A stretch of DNA of 64,000 bases from Phoronis australis (Eukaryota > Phoronida > Phoronidae): positions 62,001-126,000 of the forward strand of contig NMRA01000296.1 in assembly GCA_002633005.1 (NCBI GenBank), in the 5' to 3' direction. The position numbers were made by a program, and so were the translations under genes. The notes under the pieces are model-generated. The model was given only the letters and a program-made list of their open reading frames with translations. It did no database searches and was not told where the DNA came from. Every line of letters starts with the position of its first letter. Position 1 is the first letter of the stretch. This document shows, piece by piece, positions 22,475 through 36,000 of the stretch.

Positions 22475-25400
22475 TGCAGCCTCATTTTTAAAAAATCATT
22501 ATTTTGGCCCATATTTTTAGAGATCGAAGCCCCTTGTTAGAATTCGTAATTAAGGTGATTGCGCCAGGCTTGAGAAACGACTCGAGAAGCCTCAATTAAC
22601 GCAATAGGTGAAACGCGTAAATTTATAGTAACAATAACACGTTACTTTCTATGAGAGACACAACACAACTCCGTCTGACGACGTCAAGAATGAAGTGGAG
22701 GAGAGCCAGACAGGAGAAGGATTTAATCCAAAGTTCCCCTTTGCCCCGCTGAAGTAGCCTTGGACGGGACTATGGCCTACGATATTTCCGACGCGGGAGA
22801 TGCAAAACAAGCAACAACGCTCTCTCGGACGTTGTTTCTTCGTGAAAATTCAGCGCTGTCAATTTGAGTTATTCAACTCTTAAGTTAACGATTTCGGCTT
22901 AGCTTAAATAGCGCTGCATGAGTCTTTAATAATTAACCTGTGCAATCTGATGTAATGTTAATTTGATTTCTGAGAGTAATATTTTTATTGCTTACATTGT
23001 TTATGGAATTAATTGTATCGTTCCATGACGAGGCTGTTACTTTTCACATCTATAGAGACCCCTGGTGGAATTTAATGGAATACCACCCTAGGGGTGGCGA
23101 CTGTATCGCTTAAAACGAATATAAACCCGTGCTAGCGTTATACAAAAACAACTAAATGATTTAGGCCACTTACAGTTATGAAATGTTCTGGAAGTTATTC
23201 CCCAGTCAAAAAGATGAGATTCCTGAACTTTGAAGGAACTGAGAGTACGCTAATGATTAAGGCGGGTCTCTGACTTGTGTCATCATCTGGTCTTCAGAAC
23301 AATGGCGAACTGTTAGTTTTTTGCGAGTCCAAAATCAGTTATCATCTGAGTAAGGAACACGTCGAGATTAAGTTTATAATGGTAAGGGAACGTTCCGCAC
23401 GTATTACGTCATCCAAAATTTCCCACTGTTCACCCCCTCTGTCATTACCTGTCATTACGATCTAACCCACCCCCCGTTCAGCCTCTAATTACCGTCATCA
23501 CAGGCAAACCTCCGCCCCTGTTTTTGGAGTAACTGACAGCTGGTTGGAGATTCTGTCTTTATGATTCAAGACAAACTAATATCGCTTTACACGATAAGTT
23601 CCATTTGCCACTCTTGTATTCAGAAGTCAAATAAAATACGTCATTTTAACTATCAAACCAAAAGTAATGAATATTTTCATGCCTACATCAAAGGAGTGAA
23701 GACATGGCTGGAAAACATGTTTTAATAATGGCGTCCTTTGTATGGCTGCCATCTCTGTCCTGCGTCAGCTGCTGTATCTTTATGCAGGATCTTTATGACA
23801 TGAGATTTGGCAGATGTGTTTCTATAAAGCAGACGAAGACGAATGTCGGGACAATCCGACTACTGCTCAGCCCTCTAGTAACCCTTGTGGTGATTTTGTA
23901 TTTTTGTGACCGTGGCTAGGTCTACTAAATGTGACAATGACTGCCCACGAGTTTTTGTACGACTCTGACTTCCGCTGTGCCCACTAGTGACAATTTTAGT
24001 TTCTGTGTTTGCGTTTGTGTCTTTGGAGTCCCTTATAGGATTTTCATGAATTTTGGCAAATAGTTTTGTATTAAAGAGACTACGCCTTCGCAGTTTTAGA
24101 CGGGTTTGACGTAGTCTGCGCATTGTAACAGTCATTTCTATGATACTAAAAACACCTCTTGAGTCAAGCCGTTTGGGATACAGTAGTGGGTGCATTTCAA
24201 TGTTCCACGTTAGTTGCTCTTCTACTATTAAGTTACACTATCGACTTCTGATACTCCTCTGAATCAGCAATCTGGAGAGCAAAACTTGAGACTTGACAAT
24301 GAAACGAAGTATGGTTGGTATGATAGCAAATTAAAACAACTCTGGCATGTTTAATGTGATAACGAAAAAATCCGTCGCAACACTGCATATATGCGTAACA
24401 AGCTCACAATGTAAAATCCCATATCCTGCTTAATATGACCACTCCTGTCACTGTGGTGATTGTCAGTGATAGACAGTGACGGAATGGGGCTGACGTTTGT
24501 GTACATATTTATAAGGCAGGCTAAGCCTAGTGAAATATCATCAAATCTTGGTGGATGCGTGAAACGGTAGGTCACGGTTTTGGATATAGTTGATTCTGTT
24601 AGAAAGCGAACCAGTTTGTCATCGATAGGTACTGTGATGGAGAGATTCTAATAAACCAGATGACGTCACCGTGAGTCTAACCCCGTCTGCCATAAATCGC
24701 CATCTTTTCCAAACCCCTCTCCCCCTCGAGTGATGACGTAATATGTGACCGCTCCTTAAGTGGTCTAAAACAAAAATTACTTTTTCTGAATGTACGCAGG
24801 TTTATAGCCAATGATGTGAAAATCTTACTTACAACTATACATTTTCTATCGTTTCCTCACAAGATACCCTGTAGTTTCAAAGAAGATTGGTCGGTCCGCG
24901 TACGACGTGTTATAGGCGCCTCGATGATGTATCGGCCTACATACCTTTAAATCGGTTTCAATGTATCAACTAAAATTACCAAAGACTCTCGCTCCTCTGC
25001 TTTCTTAAACACATAATGGGTCACACTAGTCGATATCACGTGTTCAGCTAGACGTACTGGTAATTAACGAGAATTGTTGTCGCCCCAAGCGGAAGATAAC
25101 GTCACCACTTCGTAGCACAGCACCTTCGGTTATCACTAATCTTGTGCCGCTGCCGGAGGCCTTAGTAAAAGAGTCACTTGTGAATATTAAATAAACCGAT
25201 TTGGCAACATTTATTGTGTGAAGTTGAAAGGAAGCCCAAAGGCATGAAGCCAAATCGCCACATCATCTTTCATAGTTTTGTTACTCATAGTTTCATTTAA
25301 TCGTCATTCACATAGTGATTAAAAAGCAATACATAGACGCTTGTCAAGGATAGGCAGACGTGAAGTATACGCAAATGTTATAGTAGTGGAGCGAAAAACG

Positions 25401-25580
25401 TTCGCTAAAAAAACTGTTAAGAGCCATTCCAAAAGAAAATCAAAAGAAATAAAAAATCACCTAGCTTAAATTTTTTTATTTGATCATGGTGTGTTTCGGA
25501 TACAAAAATCACTAATTTTGCACTTGTTTATCTTTTAATTTTTACCTATGGGCTTCCAAAGGTTCACGATGAAAATGACG

Positions 25581-25818
25581 CGTTTTTGCATACTGAAAAA
25601 AGTATCTTTCTAATATTAAAATCAGCTAGATTGCATGCAATGACAGAAAACACATAATGAGATTAGACAGCCATACATAAGGAGTCCCAAATAAAATTAA
25701 TACAAATAATTTCGCTGCATCTATCACGTGACATGCGAGAGCACTTTTTGTAGCGTTGAAAGCGGGTGTCACTCACGTTCTTCTACAAGCCAGTTTGTGG
25801 GGATGTGGACATTAAAGG
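25581..25818 (+). repeat. Direct repeat A, copy 1
   Basis: Contains gattgcatgcaatgacagaa, cccaaataaaattaatacaa, ctgcatctatcacgtgacat and ggtgtcactcacgttcttct; matches 26282-26527 with scattered substitutions and short indels. Confidence 0.8.
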
Positions 25819-26281
25819 AGAATGCTACCCGATTTAATTAGTCTTTTTTGCCGTCTTAATCGGTCTATATCCACCTCGCCTCGCATACGGTCGACCTTAC
25901 CTTGCCAAGATGTGTCGCGTTAACCTGTGAGGAAGGTGAGAAACGACGCTAGCGACGTCAGTGGTTCATATGCAGAGTGAATGCAGCTATGTTGCGGTGC
26001 ATCGTTCCCGCTTGTCCGAACTAAGCAGCTGCGAGGAAAGCGGGTATAACGTTTTACTTACTTCCTCGAGAGTCCAAAATGCTTAGGAAGTGGCTCATGG
26101 TAGTGAAGAGTGAAATGTACGCTGTAAATAACAAGTATGAGGCCGTGAAACATCTCCGTGTCTGAGGCCTGCAGACGAGTCGACCCGTGTGCCTGACGAA
26201 TGCCGGCTTACCAAATAACTCGAGCATACGTTCCGTTGTCTGAGCTTGTTCAAAGCGCCTCTCTAGTATTTCTTCATCACC

Positions 26282-26527
26282 CGTTTTTGCACACCGTAAA
26301 AAAGCAATTTTTCAATGTCAAAAATAGGTAGATTGCATGCAATGACAGAAAACACATGAGATTAGAAAGTCATACATAAGGATTCCCAAATAAAATTGAT
26401 ACAAATAATTTCGCTGCATCTATCACGTGACATACAGTGTAGGAGAGCACTTTTTGTAGTGTTGAAAGTGGGTGTCACTCAAGTGCTTCTACAAGCCAGT
26501 TTGCGAGACTGTGAACATTAAAAGCTG
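26282..26527 (+). repeat. Direct repeat A, copy 2
   Basis: Same order of blocks as copy 1. The 460 bases between the copies are unrelated to them and encode nothing recognisable. Segmental duplication or LTR-like remains are both possible; no LTR hallmarks such as a tRNA primer site were seen. Confidence 0.8.
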
Positions 26528-27657
26528 TGTTTATGGATAGCTTTTGGATGTATGAAAAAATTTAAGAAATCTCTCGAATGGGCTTTTTATTTTTGTTCTA
26601 TAATGTCCCAATATTTCGTATTCTGCACTTTTTAAGCGAATGTTTTTTATAACTTCATTACATTTAAATGGCTTCAAGCAGAAAAAATGAAGATCAACAT
26701 TTTAGAGACCATAATTCTGTTTGACAGTGGGTCAGAGGTTACATATGCACAGGTGATGACACACTTGCCTGTTGCCATTACCCAAAACGATTAACTCCTA
26801 TTGAGGCAATTTTAAGGCTGATATGAATAATTGACGTTATTTTTAATGAAAGTTTCTGATTTGTGCACTATTTAAAGAGAATTGACGTCTTATCTATCTT
26901 CAGAATTAAGGTTCGGGTAAATCGAATATCATTTCTTTTCGCTTTGAAGAAAAAGCCTATATCACAGGAAAGGTATCGTTGTCTGCAATACAAAAATGGA
27001 AAAAATATCAAAGTGGCACAGTGCCTTCAAAAGTTGTCACAATTTTGTATCAAAATTTGACTCACTTTTTATCGAGTCGGCCATCTTGGACGACAGCTGC
27101 GTGGGTTACGAGTTTAAAAATGTTTATATTTTTTGTCACAAATATTCTGCAGTAAAATTTAGTGAGACGTTTCTTTACCAACAATTCGTACGATTTAAAA
27201 CTTTTAAGCTCATATTGAAATAACTTTGTATATCTATTGTAACGAGTGTCAGGTAGTAAGGTGAACTTTTATCACGGCACAGCATCTGCTAGCAGTTGGC
27301 GAGTGGGGAGGTCACAGGTTGGACATAGTAACGGACTCCAAAATGCTAAAACTGTCTCTGTTGGTGCAGCACAGGTTAGAATTATTCGAAAACATGTATG
27401 TGCCATTTTTTCGAGAATAGAAGTATTTTGCCCAAATTTCATGAAATTCACGAAAGAAATCCAGTCACAGAAACTGCTGCCAGGGAGATTAGCAGTAGAC
27501 GAATCATCTAAAATTTGACATTGATCAATTTCATAACCATAGAGACGTAACAAAATAATGGGGCTATTCGGAGAATTCTCCTCGCGGTGTCGCTGCTGTA
27601 CTAGTGGTGATTGAATTGCGCATGCGTGGCTGTCTGCATGTAAACAACTGGTAAAAG

Positions 27658-27907
27658 ATGGGATTTTTTTCAAAATACGTCGTCGCGCTAAGCCTTATTA
27701 CTGCTAATTTCCCTGGTGCAAGTCTTCGACAGGTGGCCACAAATTCCCAAAAGACCTAAGGTTACTATATTCGTGGACACTTGCGGTCAACAGGGTCAAC
27801 TAACTGACAAAAAGTATGTGGATGCTGAAGCACTGCGTGTGCTCTATGACCATGTCTATGCACTATGCACTTCCCGGCATTCGGAGACTACTACACAACA
27901 TTACTTG
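27658..27907 (+). CDS. Possible small exon(s), function unknown
   Basis: An ATG at 27658 opens a 33-codon frame beginning MGFFSKYVVALSLITANFPG, which looks like a signal peptide, ending at TAA 27757-27759. Overlapping it in another frame, 27723-27907 is open for 61 codons (FDRWPQIPKRPKVTIFVD, then KKYVDAEALRVLYDHVYAL), with an AG just before and a good donor (CTTG|GTAAGT) just after. I do not recognise either product. It could be a 5' exon of the four-span gene at 30082 or an unrelated gene. Confidence 0.25.
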
Positions 27908-30081
27908 GTAAGTTTTTAGCAATCAGTTTCTATCAACATCGTTCGGTGATGCTATCCCCACCAGTTACCCCACTGAATAACAGGTTTATTGAGAGGAACT
28001 AAGTGTTTCTTTTTGGAAACTCACGCGATGCCCCGGGGTAGGCTAGCAGCACATATTGTCCTGGGTGGGAGTGCTCCCAAAATAAGAGGTGTATGGTACG
28101 TGATGCACAGAAGTCAAGAGTGACTTTTTCACAGCAGTTTCTCTTCAAAACTATGCTGTTTCCAATAAAATTCTCTAGATGAGTGTGTTTCCTTATTTTA
28201 TCGTGGACCCCACCCCCAGGACCACCAGCTCAGTTACCGAATTAACATGAATAAGCCTTAATTCAGTAAATGTCGTAACATTGCATTGGAAAAAAATGCT
28301 TGTTGAGATCAGAAGCACATTTTAAGTGTCATGAAAAATNCTTTTTATTTGTTATTTTTCTTAGTCAGATAACAAACCGGTGGAAAATATTATCTAAAAT
28401 CGCTAGCACCCTGCAAAAGTTCCATAAATCAAATACACGAAATTTGTTAAACTTTAGCGAATTTTGGCAAATTTTGGCCTTCTAATTAACGTTAACGGAA
28501 ACCCCTTTGAAAATGCAAAGACTATCTGAAGTTCTAATAAAGAGGTTCAATGTCTACATAAACATAAAGATTTTTTCTTTCCCGTTCTTCTAAACTGTTT
28601 TAAAAGTGTTTTATTTACTGAACCTCTTGAACACAAAACGGACTATTCTGTGCCAAAATATTCAAAATGCCCTAAAATAATGGCTCAATTTTTTGAAATA
28701 AACATTCTAAACACATCTCACCAGGATGCATGAACTCAAAAACTTTTTTACGATCTGAGTCAGTGACCCTAGAGTCGACCTTATAATGGTGTCGTGCTAT
28801 GACGGTTAAAAGCCGACCAATTAGTGGAGTTGGCGGTTTGCCAAAATGTTTACAATGACTGTCAACTGTTCATGATTTGACTTTGTGTTTGAAGATACTC
28901 TTATTTTGTCCGATAAGTCATAAGTTTCAGGAACTTTGGCGCTGAACAGCTGGAAAGGGGATGTTTTCTATAGATTATGAATGCCTGGGCCTTTTCTTCG
29001 ACCACTTGTTGCTGTTTGACCTTCAAGTTCGTAATACCTTTGGAACTCATATCTGCTAGTTATATTTAGCCCTATGTCATTTTCAACTGTTTACGTAGCA
29101 GGGCCCCCGTTATCACAAGGCAAACGGTCACACAGAGGTACTCTGTGATGCAGATACGAATCGATCTCGTACTTTGTTTCAATTCTCAGTTCAGCAGAAA
29201 AACCTGACCACCAGTTCAGACTAAAACATCGTTACTCTTTGCGAGTCGATGTATTAAGGTAAGAATGTCAATAATTATGGGAGAAATGCGGGAAATGATA
29301 TAAACGCATCCAGATTTTCTGAGTTGGAAATTGAGGATGGTTAATTCAAAGAATGGATTGTTGTAACTCTTCATAATGTACGTAATCCGATGTTAAACGT
29401 AAGAACGCCACAATCTCCGAAAACAATTTGTATGACACGTGTATTTTCAAATTGAGACCAAGGCAAACATCTTATTGTGATCTTGAGTAACAGGTCTGGC
29501 TGAAATATTGATTGTATTCTGACTGACGTTATCAGTACGAAGAACACAATAGACAGATTCAATATATTGATCATCTGAGAATTTCTTGTGTTTGTGTCAG
29601 TCACAATCCGGACAGATTGGCTACTCGACCACAATAACAGGACCTTTCAACCAGAGTGCAGTTGCTATAGGTGTAGATCCAATATATCACGAGGGTCGAC
29701 ATTCGAACCTAAGCGTTGCACATGCTTTCAGACTTTTTCATCGGCAGTTTTAGGAGGGCTAGATGCCCCGCTTCCGTCCGCACACGACCAATAAAAATAC
29801 GTGTTGTTTTGGGGTGCTGCAAATGCTTATTCTGCTTAAAATGTAACAATTGTGACCAGTGATCGCCCCGTCATAACATCCTAGTCTCCCCAGTGATTTA
29901 ATTTAGGGTACGCTTCAAGTTCAAATGATGTATTACAGACGACAACAACAAAATAAAAAAGTAAACTTTGCCGTCGTTTTAACTATTTTGTTGCTACCGA
30001 GAGAGGACGTCGGCCTCCTCAGTAATTGTGAATCTGTATAAAATTACAAACATATTTGTTGCTTGCAGAAGCCGATACAGA
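27908..30081. other. Region between possible exon and four-span gene
   Basis: AT-rich DNA with one N at 28340. No recognisable gene or repeat; an acceptor (tttgttgcttgcag) ends it just before 30069. Confidence 0.4.
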
Positions 30082-30651
30082 ATGCGACGCGGGGAACCCA
30101 GGGATGCGTCTCACAACTTGGCACTGAGTGTGATTCATCTCACGTGCGCTGTGGTGTCGCTGGGACTTGGCATAACACAGCTAGCCATGCGATCTGAACC
30201 CGTTCATTTCTGGTCGCTCAGTCTTTTGTCATCTGGGACATGGTCAGGTGTCGTATTTCTAGTCACCGGAGTTGTGGGCCTCAAATCATGGAACTCGCCA
30301 ACTCGTTGTTCTGCTACAACCATTCTCACATTTTCCGTGATTTCAGCCTTTGTCGCCTTCTTGTATACAATGTTTTCGGTAATTTTGATCTGTTTGGACT
30401 CGGCATATTATATCCAATGGCCTTTTTACGTTGACGTTGCTCAATGCATATTCGGGGTTGTTGAAGTGATAGTCGCTATTGTTCACGCGGCTGTCACATG
30501 CAGCACAATGGGCTGCGCGTGCTGTTCATGTTGTCCTGGAAACGAAGAGCCCGAAGTTGACTTCAGGATTGGTGGCGTTGATATGGATGACGAAAGAGAC
30601 CCGCTCGTTTGGAGAAAAGGAATGGTTAACTATGATACTTTAATACTGTGA
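30082..30651 (+). CDS. Four-transmembrane protein, CD20/MS4A- or claudin-like
   Basis: Intronless coding frame of 189 residues from ATG 30082 to TGA 30649-30651. A splice acceptor (tttgttgcttgcag) lies 13 bases upstream, so a 5' non-coding exon is likely. Four hydrophobic spans at about 13-36, 46-67, 78-105 and 115-139; a short loop after span 1; SGTWSGVVFLVTGVVGL in span 2 resembles the GxxxWGxxxFxxSG pattern of MS4A/CD20 proteins. After span 4 comes a cysteine cluster (CSTMGCACCSCCPG), a likely palmitoylation site, then an acidic cytoplasmic tail. Inferred location: plasma membrane or vesicles, with both ends cytosolic. Family placement is tentative. Confidence 0.75.
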   Translation: MRRGEPRDASHNLALSVIHLTCAVVSLGLGITQLAMRSEPVHFWSLSLLSSGTWSGVVFLVTGVVGLKSWNSPTRCSATTILTFSVISAFVAFLYTMFSVILICLDSAYYIQWPFYVDVAQCIFGVVEVIVAIVHAAVTCSTMGCACCSCCPGNEEPEVDFRIGGVDMDDERDPLVWRKGMVNYDTLIL

Positions 30652-31786
30652 GCGAAACACAATGTGAACGAGCCAAAAATAACCCGTACAATATTTCAAT
30701 GTTTCTGTTATCGAGTGGTCACCCACGACCATTGCGTTATTGCTTTACTATTGTATCCTTGGAAATGGCGGCCGCTGAAATGATTCGTCTGTGGGGTTAG
30801 AATGTTGATTTATGGGATATAATTCCGTTCCGTTTCATAAATATCTCGTCACAAAAGTGTGTTACGTCTACGGACCGCAGCCCTTTTTGCATAAATAATC
30901 TTCAAGCTAATGCTGTATGACTATTGAACTGACGGAAACTTCTAACAAAACAACTCGTTGTATTGTGTTCGCGGAAATAAATATGATCCAGATTTTGTGC
31001 CACAAATGCGGGTACAGAAATGATGCGAGTCGGAGGTGTCTGAGTTGCTGCATGCACACAGCCATCCGAATGTGTTACACCTTTTCTGGCAGAGCTCTGC
31101 TGTAATCACTAAGTCTCGAAATTATTGATGGCAAAATAAGTATCCATCGTTCTGTGCTCGAGTACTATGTGGTATACGCAGATGGCTTTCTAATCCAAGT
31201 TCACATTTGGTGACCCCTGAAATTGAGCTACAAACTCGAGTTCAGAATCGAACTTATAAATAACAGAAATCTTCCAAGCTGACTTGTTATAGAAGATGTC
31301 TGCTTAGAGCTTTGATGTGAGAGTTATCAAGTGGAAAGTTGGATCAGAAACATTTATCTTTACTTCGCCCATATGTAGCACGAAAATGACAAAATAATTT
31401 CTAGCTCAATTCAGGGTACAAATGTTTCATCTTGGGGACAGATGTATGTCAGCATTCGTCTCATCACCATGTCGATAACATTTATATGCAGTCTCGTCTA
31501 CAGTGCGTTGTCTATCACCAAAAGATAGCGCCTGTCACGTGCAACTCCCCACTGGATCCGTCGTCATTCTAGAGAGGTGCCAGTGACCACCAGGCTGTTT
31601 TGAAGCTAACTCCAAAAACGTCTTGGTATTCATAAAATGTTCAGTGATGTACTTAACTTGTGTTTTATTGTAAAGCGCATGTATGTTGTAATGATGGAAT
31701 AGCGGTGATAGTACTTGTGACGATGACGATGGAGAGGAAGAAGAAGAAAGAGATAAGAGAAGAATAAAGGGAAAGGTGAAGATGAT

Positions 31787-32300
31787 GATGATGAAGATGA
31801 CGGCGATGATGATTGAAAATGATGATGATGATGATTTAGAATGATGATGATTTAGAATGTTGATGATGATGATGATGATGATGATTTAGAATGATGGTAA
31901 TTTAGAATGATGATGATTTAGAATGATGATGATGATGATGATGATGATGATGGTGATGGTGATGGTGATGGTGATGGTGATGATGGTGATGGTGATGATN
32001 NNNNNNNNNNNNNNNNNNNNNNNNNNNNNNNNNNNNNNNNNNNNNNNNNNNNNNNNNNNNNNNNNNNNNNNNNNNNNNNNNNNNNNNNNNNNNNNNNNNN
32101 NNNNNNNNNNNNNNNNNNNNNNNNNNNNNNNNNNNNNNNNNNNNNNNNNNNNNNNNNNNNNNNNNNNNNNNNNNNNNNNNNNNNNNNNNNNNNNNNNNNN
32201 NNNNNNNNNNNNNNNNNNNNNNNNNNNNNNNNNNNNNNNNNNNNNNNNNNNNNNNNNNNNNATGATGATGATGATGATGACCACGACAGCGACGATGATG
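31787..32300. repeat. GAT/GGT microsatellite with internal gap
   Basis: Nearly pure GATGAT and GGTGAT triplets run from 31787 to 31999 and resume at 32262, with interspersed tttagaat spacers. 32000-32261 is N (262 bases). Long open frames here (poly-Met, poly-His, Ile-Thr) are repeat artefacts. Confidence 0.95.
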
Positions 32301-32408
32301 ATGAAAAGTAATAAAAAGAAAGAGAAATGTGACGATGGTCACGATGACAATGATGATGACATTTTCAATATGTGACTGGGTGGAGGTAAAATTCGTAGCA
32401 AATGAGAT

Positions 32409-33015
32409 TTGGTAACTGACTTCATATTCAGTTTTGAAACAGCATTCAATGTTATTGTTTCTGAGAAGTTTGGAAGTATTATACGTTTATTCATACTCGA
32501 TGCCATCGGCCCACAATACTTACATATCAATCACAACAATAAAATACAGTAAATACGCACACGCATGTGTAGTAGTTTCAATCGTCAAGTAGTTCTTGTC
32601 TTAAAACAGAAGCATGATGTATAAACTTGATTAGGTTTTAAGCACACTGGGATCAGAAATTTTCATTAATCTTGGAAATTCACGATTAGTCGGATTGGTC
32701 CAATATATTCACGGTAACATTCTAATTCTCAGATCATCATGAAATGGGCATATACAAATAAAGTGATATCCATCCTTAATAAAATTGTAATCAAGGCTCT
32801 GGTTACATGAAGAACATTTTCGGAGGTCTTTATCGATTGGTAACTGTCGACCTACCTAAGTTTCTCTGGGCAGCAAGTGAGAAAACTTTCTGTGCTTGGT
32901 AACTGACTTCATATTCAGTTTTAAAATAACATTCAATGTTATGGTTTCTGGGAAGTTTGCAAGTATATTAAGTGTCTCTGGGCAGCAAGTGAGGAAACTA
33001 GTTGTGCTTCAAAAC
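32409..33015 (+). repeat. Nested short direct repeats
   Basis: ggtaactgacttcatattca followed by about 50 similar bases occurs at 32411 and again at 32899. A second unit, ctctgggcagcaagtgag with gaaact and tgtgctt, occurs at 32863 and 32974. Local duplication, no coding content. Confidence 0.7.
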
Positions 33016-36000
33016 CGACAAGAACGGTACTGTAAACTGAACGGTGTTGCGAACACCAATGTAGCGGACCATCCTTGTATAAACAGTGTCGGCAGAAATC
33101 AATTAAGATTGCGAGAACATTGACTCGACGTCAAATAAAAAATCGCTAATTTCATAAACGCGTGCGTATTATAAATTAAGTCCCATGTGCATGAAATTAT
33201 TTCAAACGTAGATAAAATACACCCACGCTTGGACTTCAGAACGAATCCGAAAGAGTTTGCTCTGAAGTAGCGTCGTACCACCATTTGAAAGAAGATTTAC
33301 ACTACGCAAACGCCAATGTTGTTCAATTTTTAGACATAGGCCTGCAGGAATTTTGGAAATTTTCATTAAAATTTTGTTCTTTTTGATTTGCAATGACTTC
33401 TGGACCATGTTCGGTTAGAATCTCTGGTGTTAGTAATCGTGTGCTCGTGTGCCTAAATGCTCTTTGGAGAATTTAACTATCTGGAACACCTCGGGCATTT
33501 TCGTATCCTCGGAGGGTAACGTTATTGGCGCATGTGCAGTGGCAAGTCATGGGTCTTTCAAACTGGAGAATGATTCGCTCTATGTGTGAAATTCTGACAT
33601 GCGCAGATAATGTTCAGCTCAGTGGCGAGATTTGAGGATAAGAAAATACCTGAGGTGTTACAAAAGGGATTTTTCTGGAGTATGTTCCCGAGCGTTCTCA
33701 GATATCACCTTAAAAGACAATCTTTCATCAGTCCAGGGTGTCTGTTAAACGCTCCGCTCCTCTGCATTCAGTTCAAAATTTACTCAGTTTTTTAAAATCA
33801 GCTTCACTACCATTCTTGGTCCTCTTTTTCTACACTGGTTTGTATTTTATTGTTTTCTGTATAACGTGGTTCTGTTAAGGTTAACGCTTAGGACGCTTTT
33901 TTCACAGGCGCTCAATAAATGGCGTTAATTTTTATAATGATTTACTTTTATTACTGATTACACGTTCATATGAATGACCTTAGTTTGTGTTTTTATTCTT
34001 GTTAGATCAATCGAAAGTAATACAACTGCTTATGAACATGCACTAATTGTCGTATTTGACAAATTAAATTAGATCGAATCAGACTTTAATATTACTTATC
34101 CCATCGAATCAGTATCTGGTTTCTCAGTTTGCCACAGCCAAACTATTTCAATTGCGGAAAAATTCATGGTTTCATCAACTAATAGGTTTGACTTATTATA
34201 CAAATGTACGGAGAAACCGAAGGACTTACATACCACCTGACTCCATTTACAATGAATACATTTGGCAATAAAATCAAACGTTACACGCGAAGAACAGAGA
34301 GAACGAATGGATTTTTACTTTTTGCATGAGTCTGAGAATAGCTAATCTTGACTTGTCACCGAGATGTAAGTGTTCAAGTTTTGTATTGAATTTCAGGGAC
34401 CTGTTTTATGAAAAGTGACTTAACATTTAAATCAGACATTTGGTTTTACGCGCCACACAACTATTTATGAATAGTAATTAAATTTCACTTGAGCAAAGTC
34501 TCTGAGAATACACGGATAACTGCAGGGTGCGAATATAATTTATGTGATTTTTTTTCTGGGATGGCATGGTTACTTGGCAAAACTCTAATCAGCAATAGTG
34601 AAGTGAGAGCGCAAGATCAAATTTCTGCCTTAGGTCTTACGTCATTTCCGTGAAAAAAGGCCATCCCAGGACAAACATCAGCCTCGGCTATTATATTGGG
34701 ACACCCGTGTATTTCAGAAGCGTATCTTGCTTTGTTTGGATTTTGCTTTTAAATCTGTCTCTTGCGTAATTAGAGCTCGTGAGAGCTCCGAGGCGGCTCA
34801 TATATGTACGATAACAAAATGTCGATGTATGGTGTATGCTAATGTAAACACAGAGGCCATTTTGCAAAATTCTTCGAATTAAGAGATGTTTAGCTTAAAG
34901 TTATGAAACTTGAAACTTATGGTATTTGTAAAAAGTATGAGGAAATTGTAACGTTTTCAATTTTTATCGAAGCTGTGAAGCCGATACTGAGGCTAGCTTA
35001 AAAACAGAAGGCTCGAAATACTGGGCTGCGTTCCGTAGATCCAAGAAAAGCCAGTGTGGTCACCTGTTTTGCTTGTACTGCATGGGATTTCTCTCGAAGA
35101 CATGGGTGGTCTTGCGTTTTTGCGAGTTTCATGCGTCTACAGAACGCAAGCCTGGCATTGCTTTGCGCTGTTTGGCGAGGACCTTCCATTGCGCTCGGCA
35201 GATTATCTTATAAATTTGTGACGGCTTAGTTACTAGTCTGAAAACATTTCTCTTACAGGAAAGTGCCCCGTTGTTGTTATTGTGTACATTTTTGACAGAT
35301 GAAATAATTCAAAAAAACAAAACACGAGTCAAATTAAGAGTTGTACTTTTCCACCCTTCCTAGAGTGGAACTCACACGCAGTTTTTGGGCGTTTTGAGCT
35401 CACCTTAACATGTTTTTATCTTAATTTGGAGTTGCAGATTTTTCAATGCCTTCTCTAAGTAACAGCTGTGGACTCGCGATGACGACTGGAAATAATTATT
35501 TTTCTTGGAGCATCCGAACATTTTGTGCTAATCCCGGAAACAGACACTTACGAGGGTCCTGGATTTCTATAACCAGTTTGGTGCCCGTCAGTCAGTGGAA
35601 AAACTGGTTCTCAAATTGCGCGGCCCTTGTAGATGACTACTCCAATCTCGGAGCAAAACTTCTTGGCAGTACGAAACGATATTACTGCTGTTGAAATAGA
35701 TCTACAAAACCATTATACGCTTTACCTACAAAATTTTTGTTCCACTTAACCAACAAATGGTTAATTTATGAGCTATTTTAGCAATGCAGTCCTTGAGGAA
35801 CTAAAAACGCGAATGACACAAAGTAAACAATCAACCCTAGTAAATCAATTGATTTACTAGCGTGTCCCACCCGCCCCCCTCCCTCCTAGGGCACGAGCTT
35901 GCAAATTATTTGGACGTAGATATGACATTGGAATTGATATTTAGTGAGCTGGTTTATTGTAAATAACAAGACCTCTCGAGGCCCGGTGTAAAAATAAATC

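Larger units (their letters stand above)
21550..27657. other. Gene-poor intergenic region
   Basis: Contains the 277-base duplication at 21922-22474, a small hairpin near 23056-23095 (acccctggtgg...ccaccctaggggt) and direct repeats at 25581-26527. No protein gene was recognised; the longest frames have no family resemblance. Confidence 0.5.

Noticed and set aside
22055-22540. Two nearly identical 70-85 codon frames
   Set aside because: They lie in the probable assembly duplication and have no recognisable family.
23875-24195. 106-codon basic minus-strand frame
   Set aside because: No resemblance to any family I know and no supporting context.
31886-32375. Poly-Met, poly-His and Ile/Thr open frames
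   Set aside because: Products of a GAT triplet microsatellite and an N gap.
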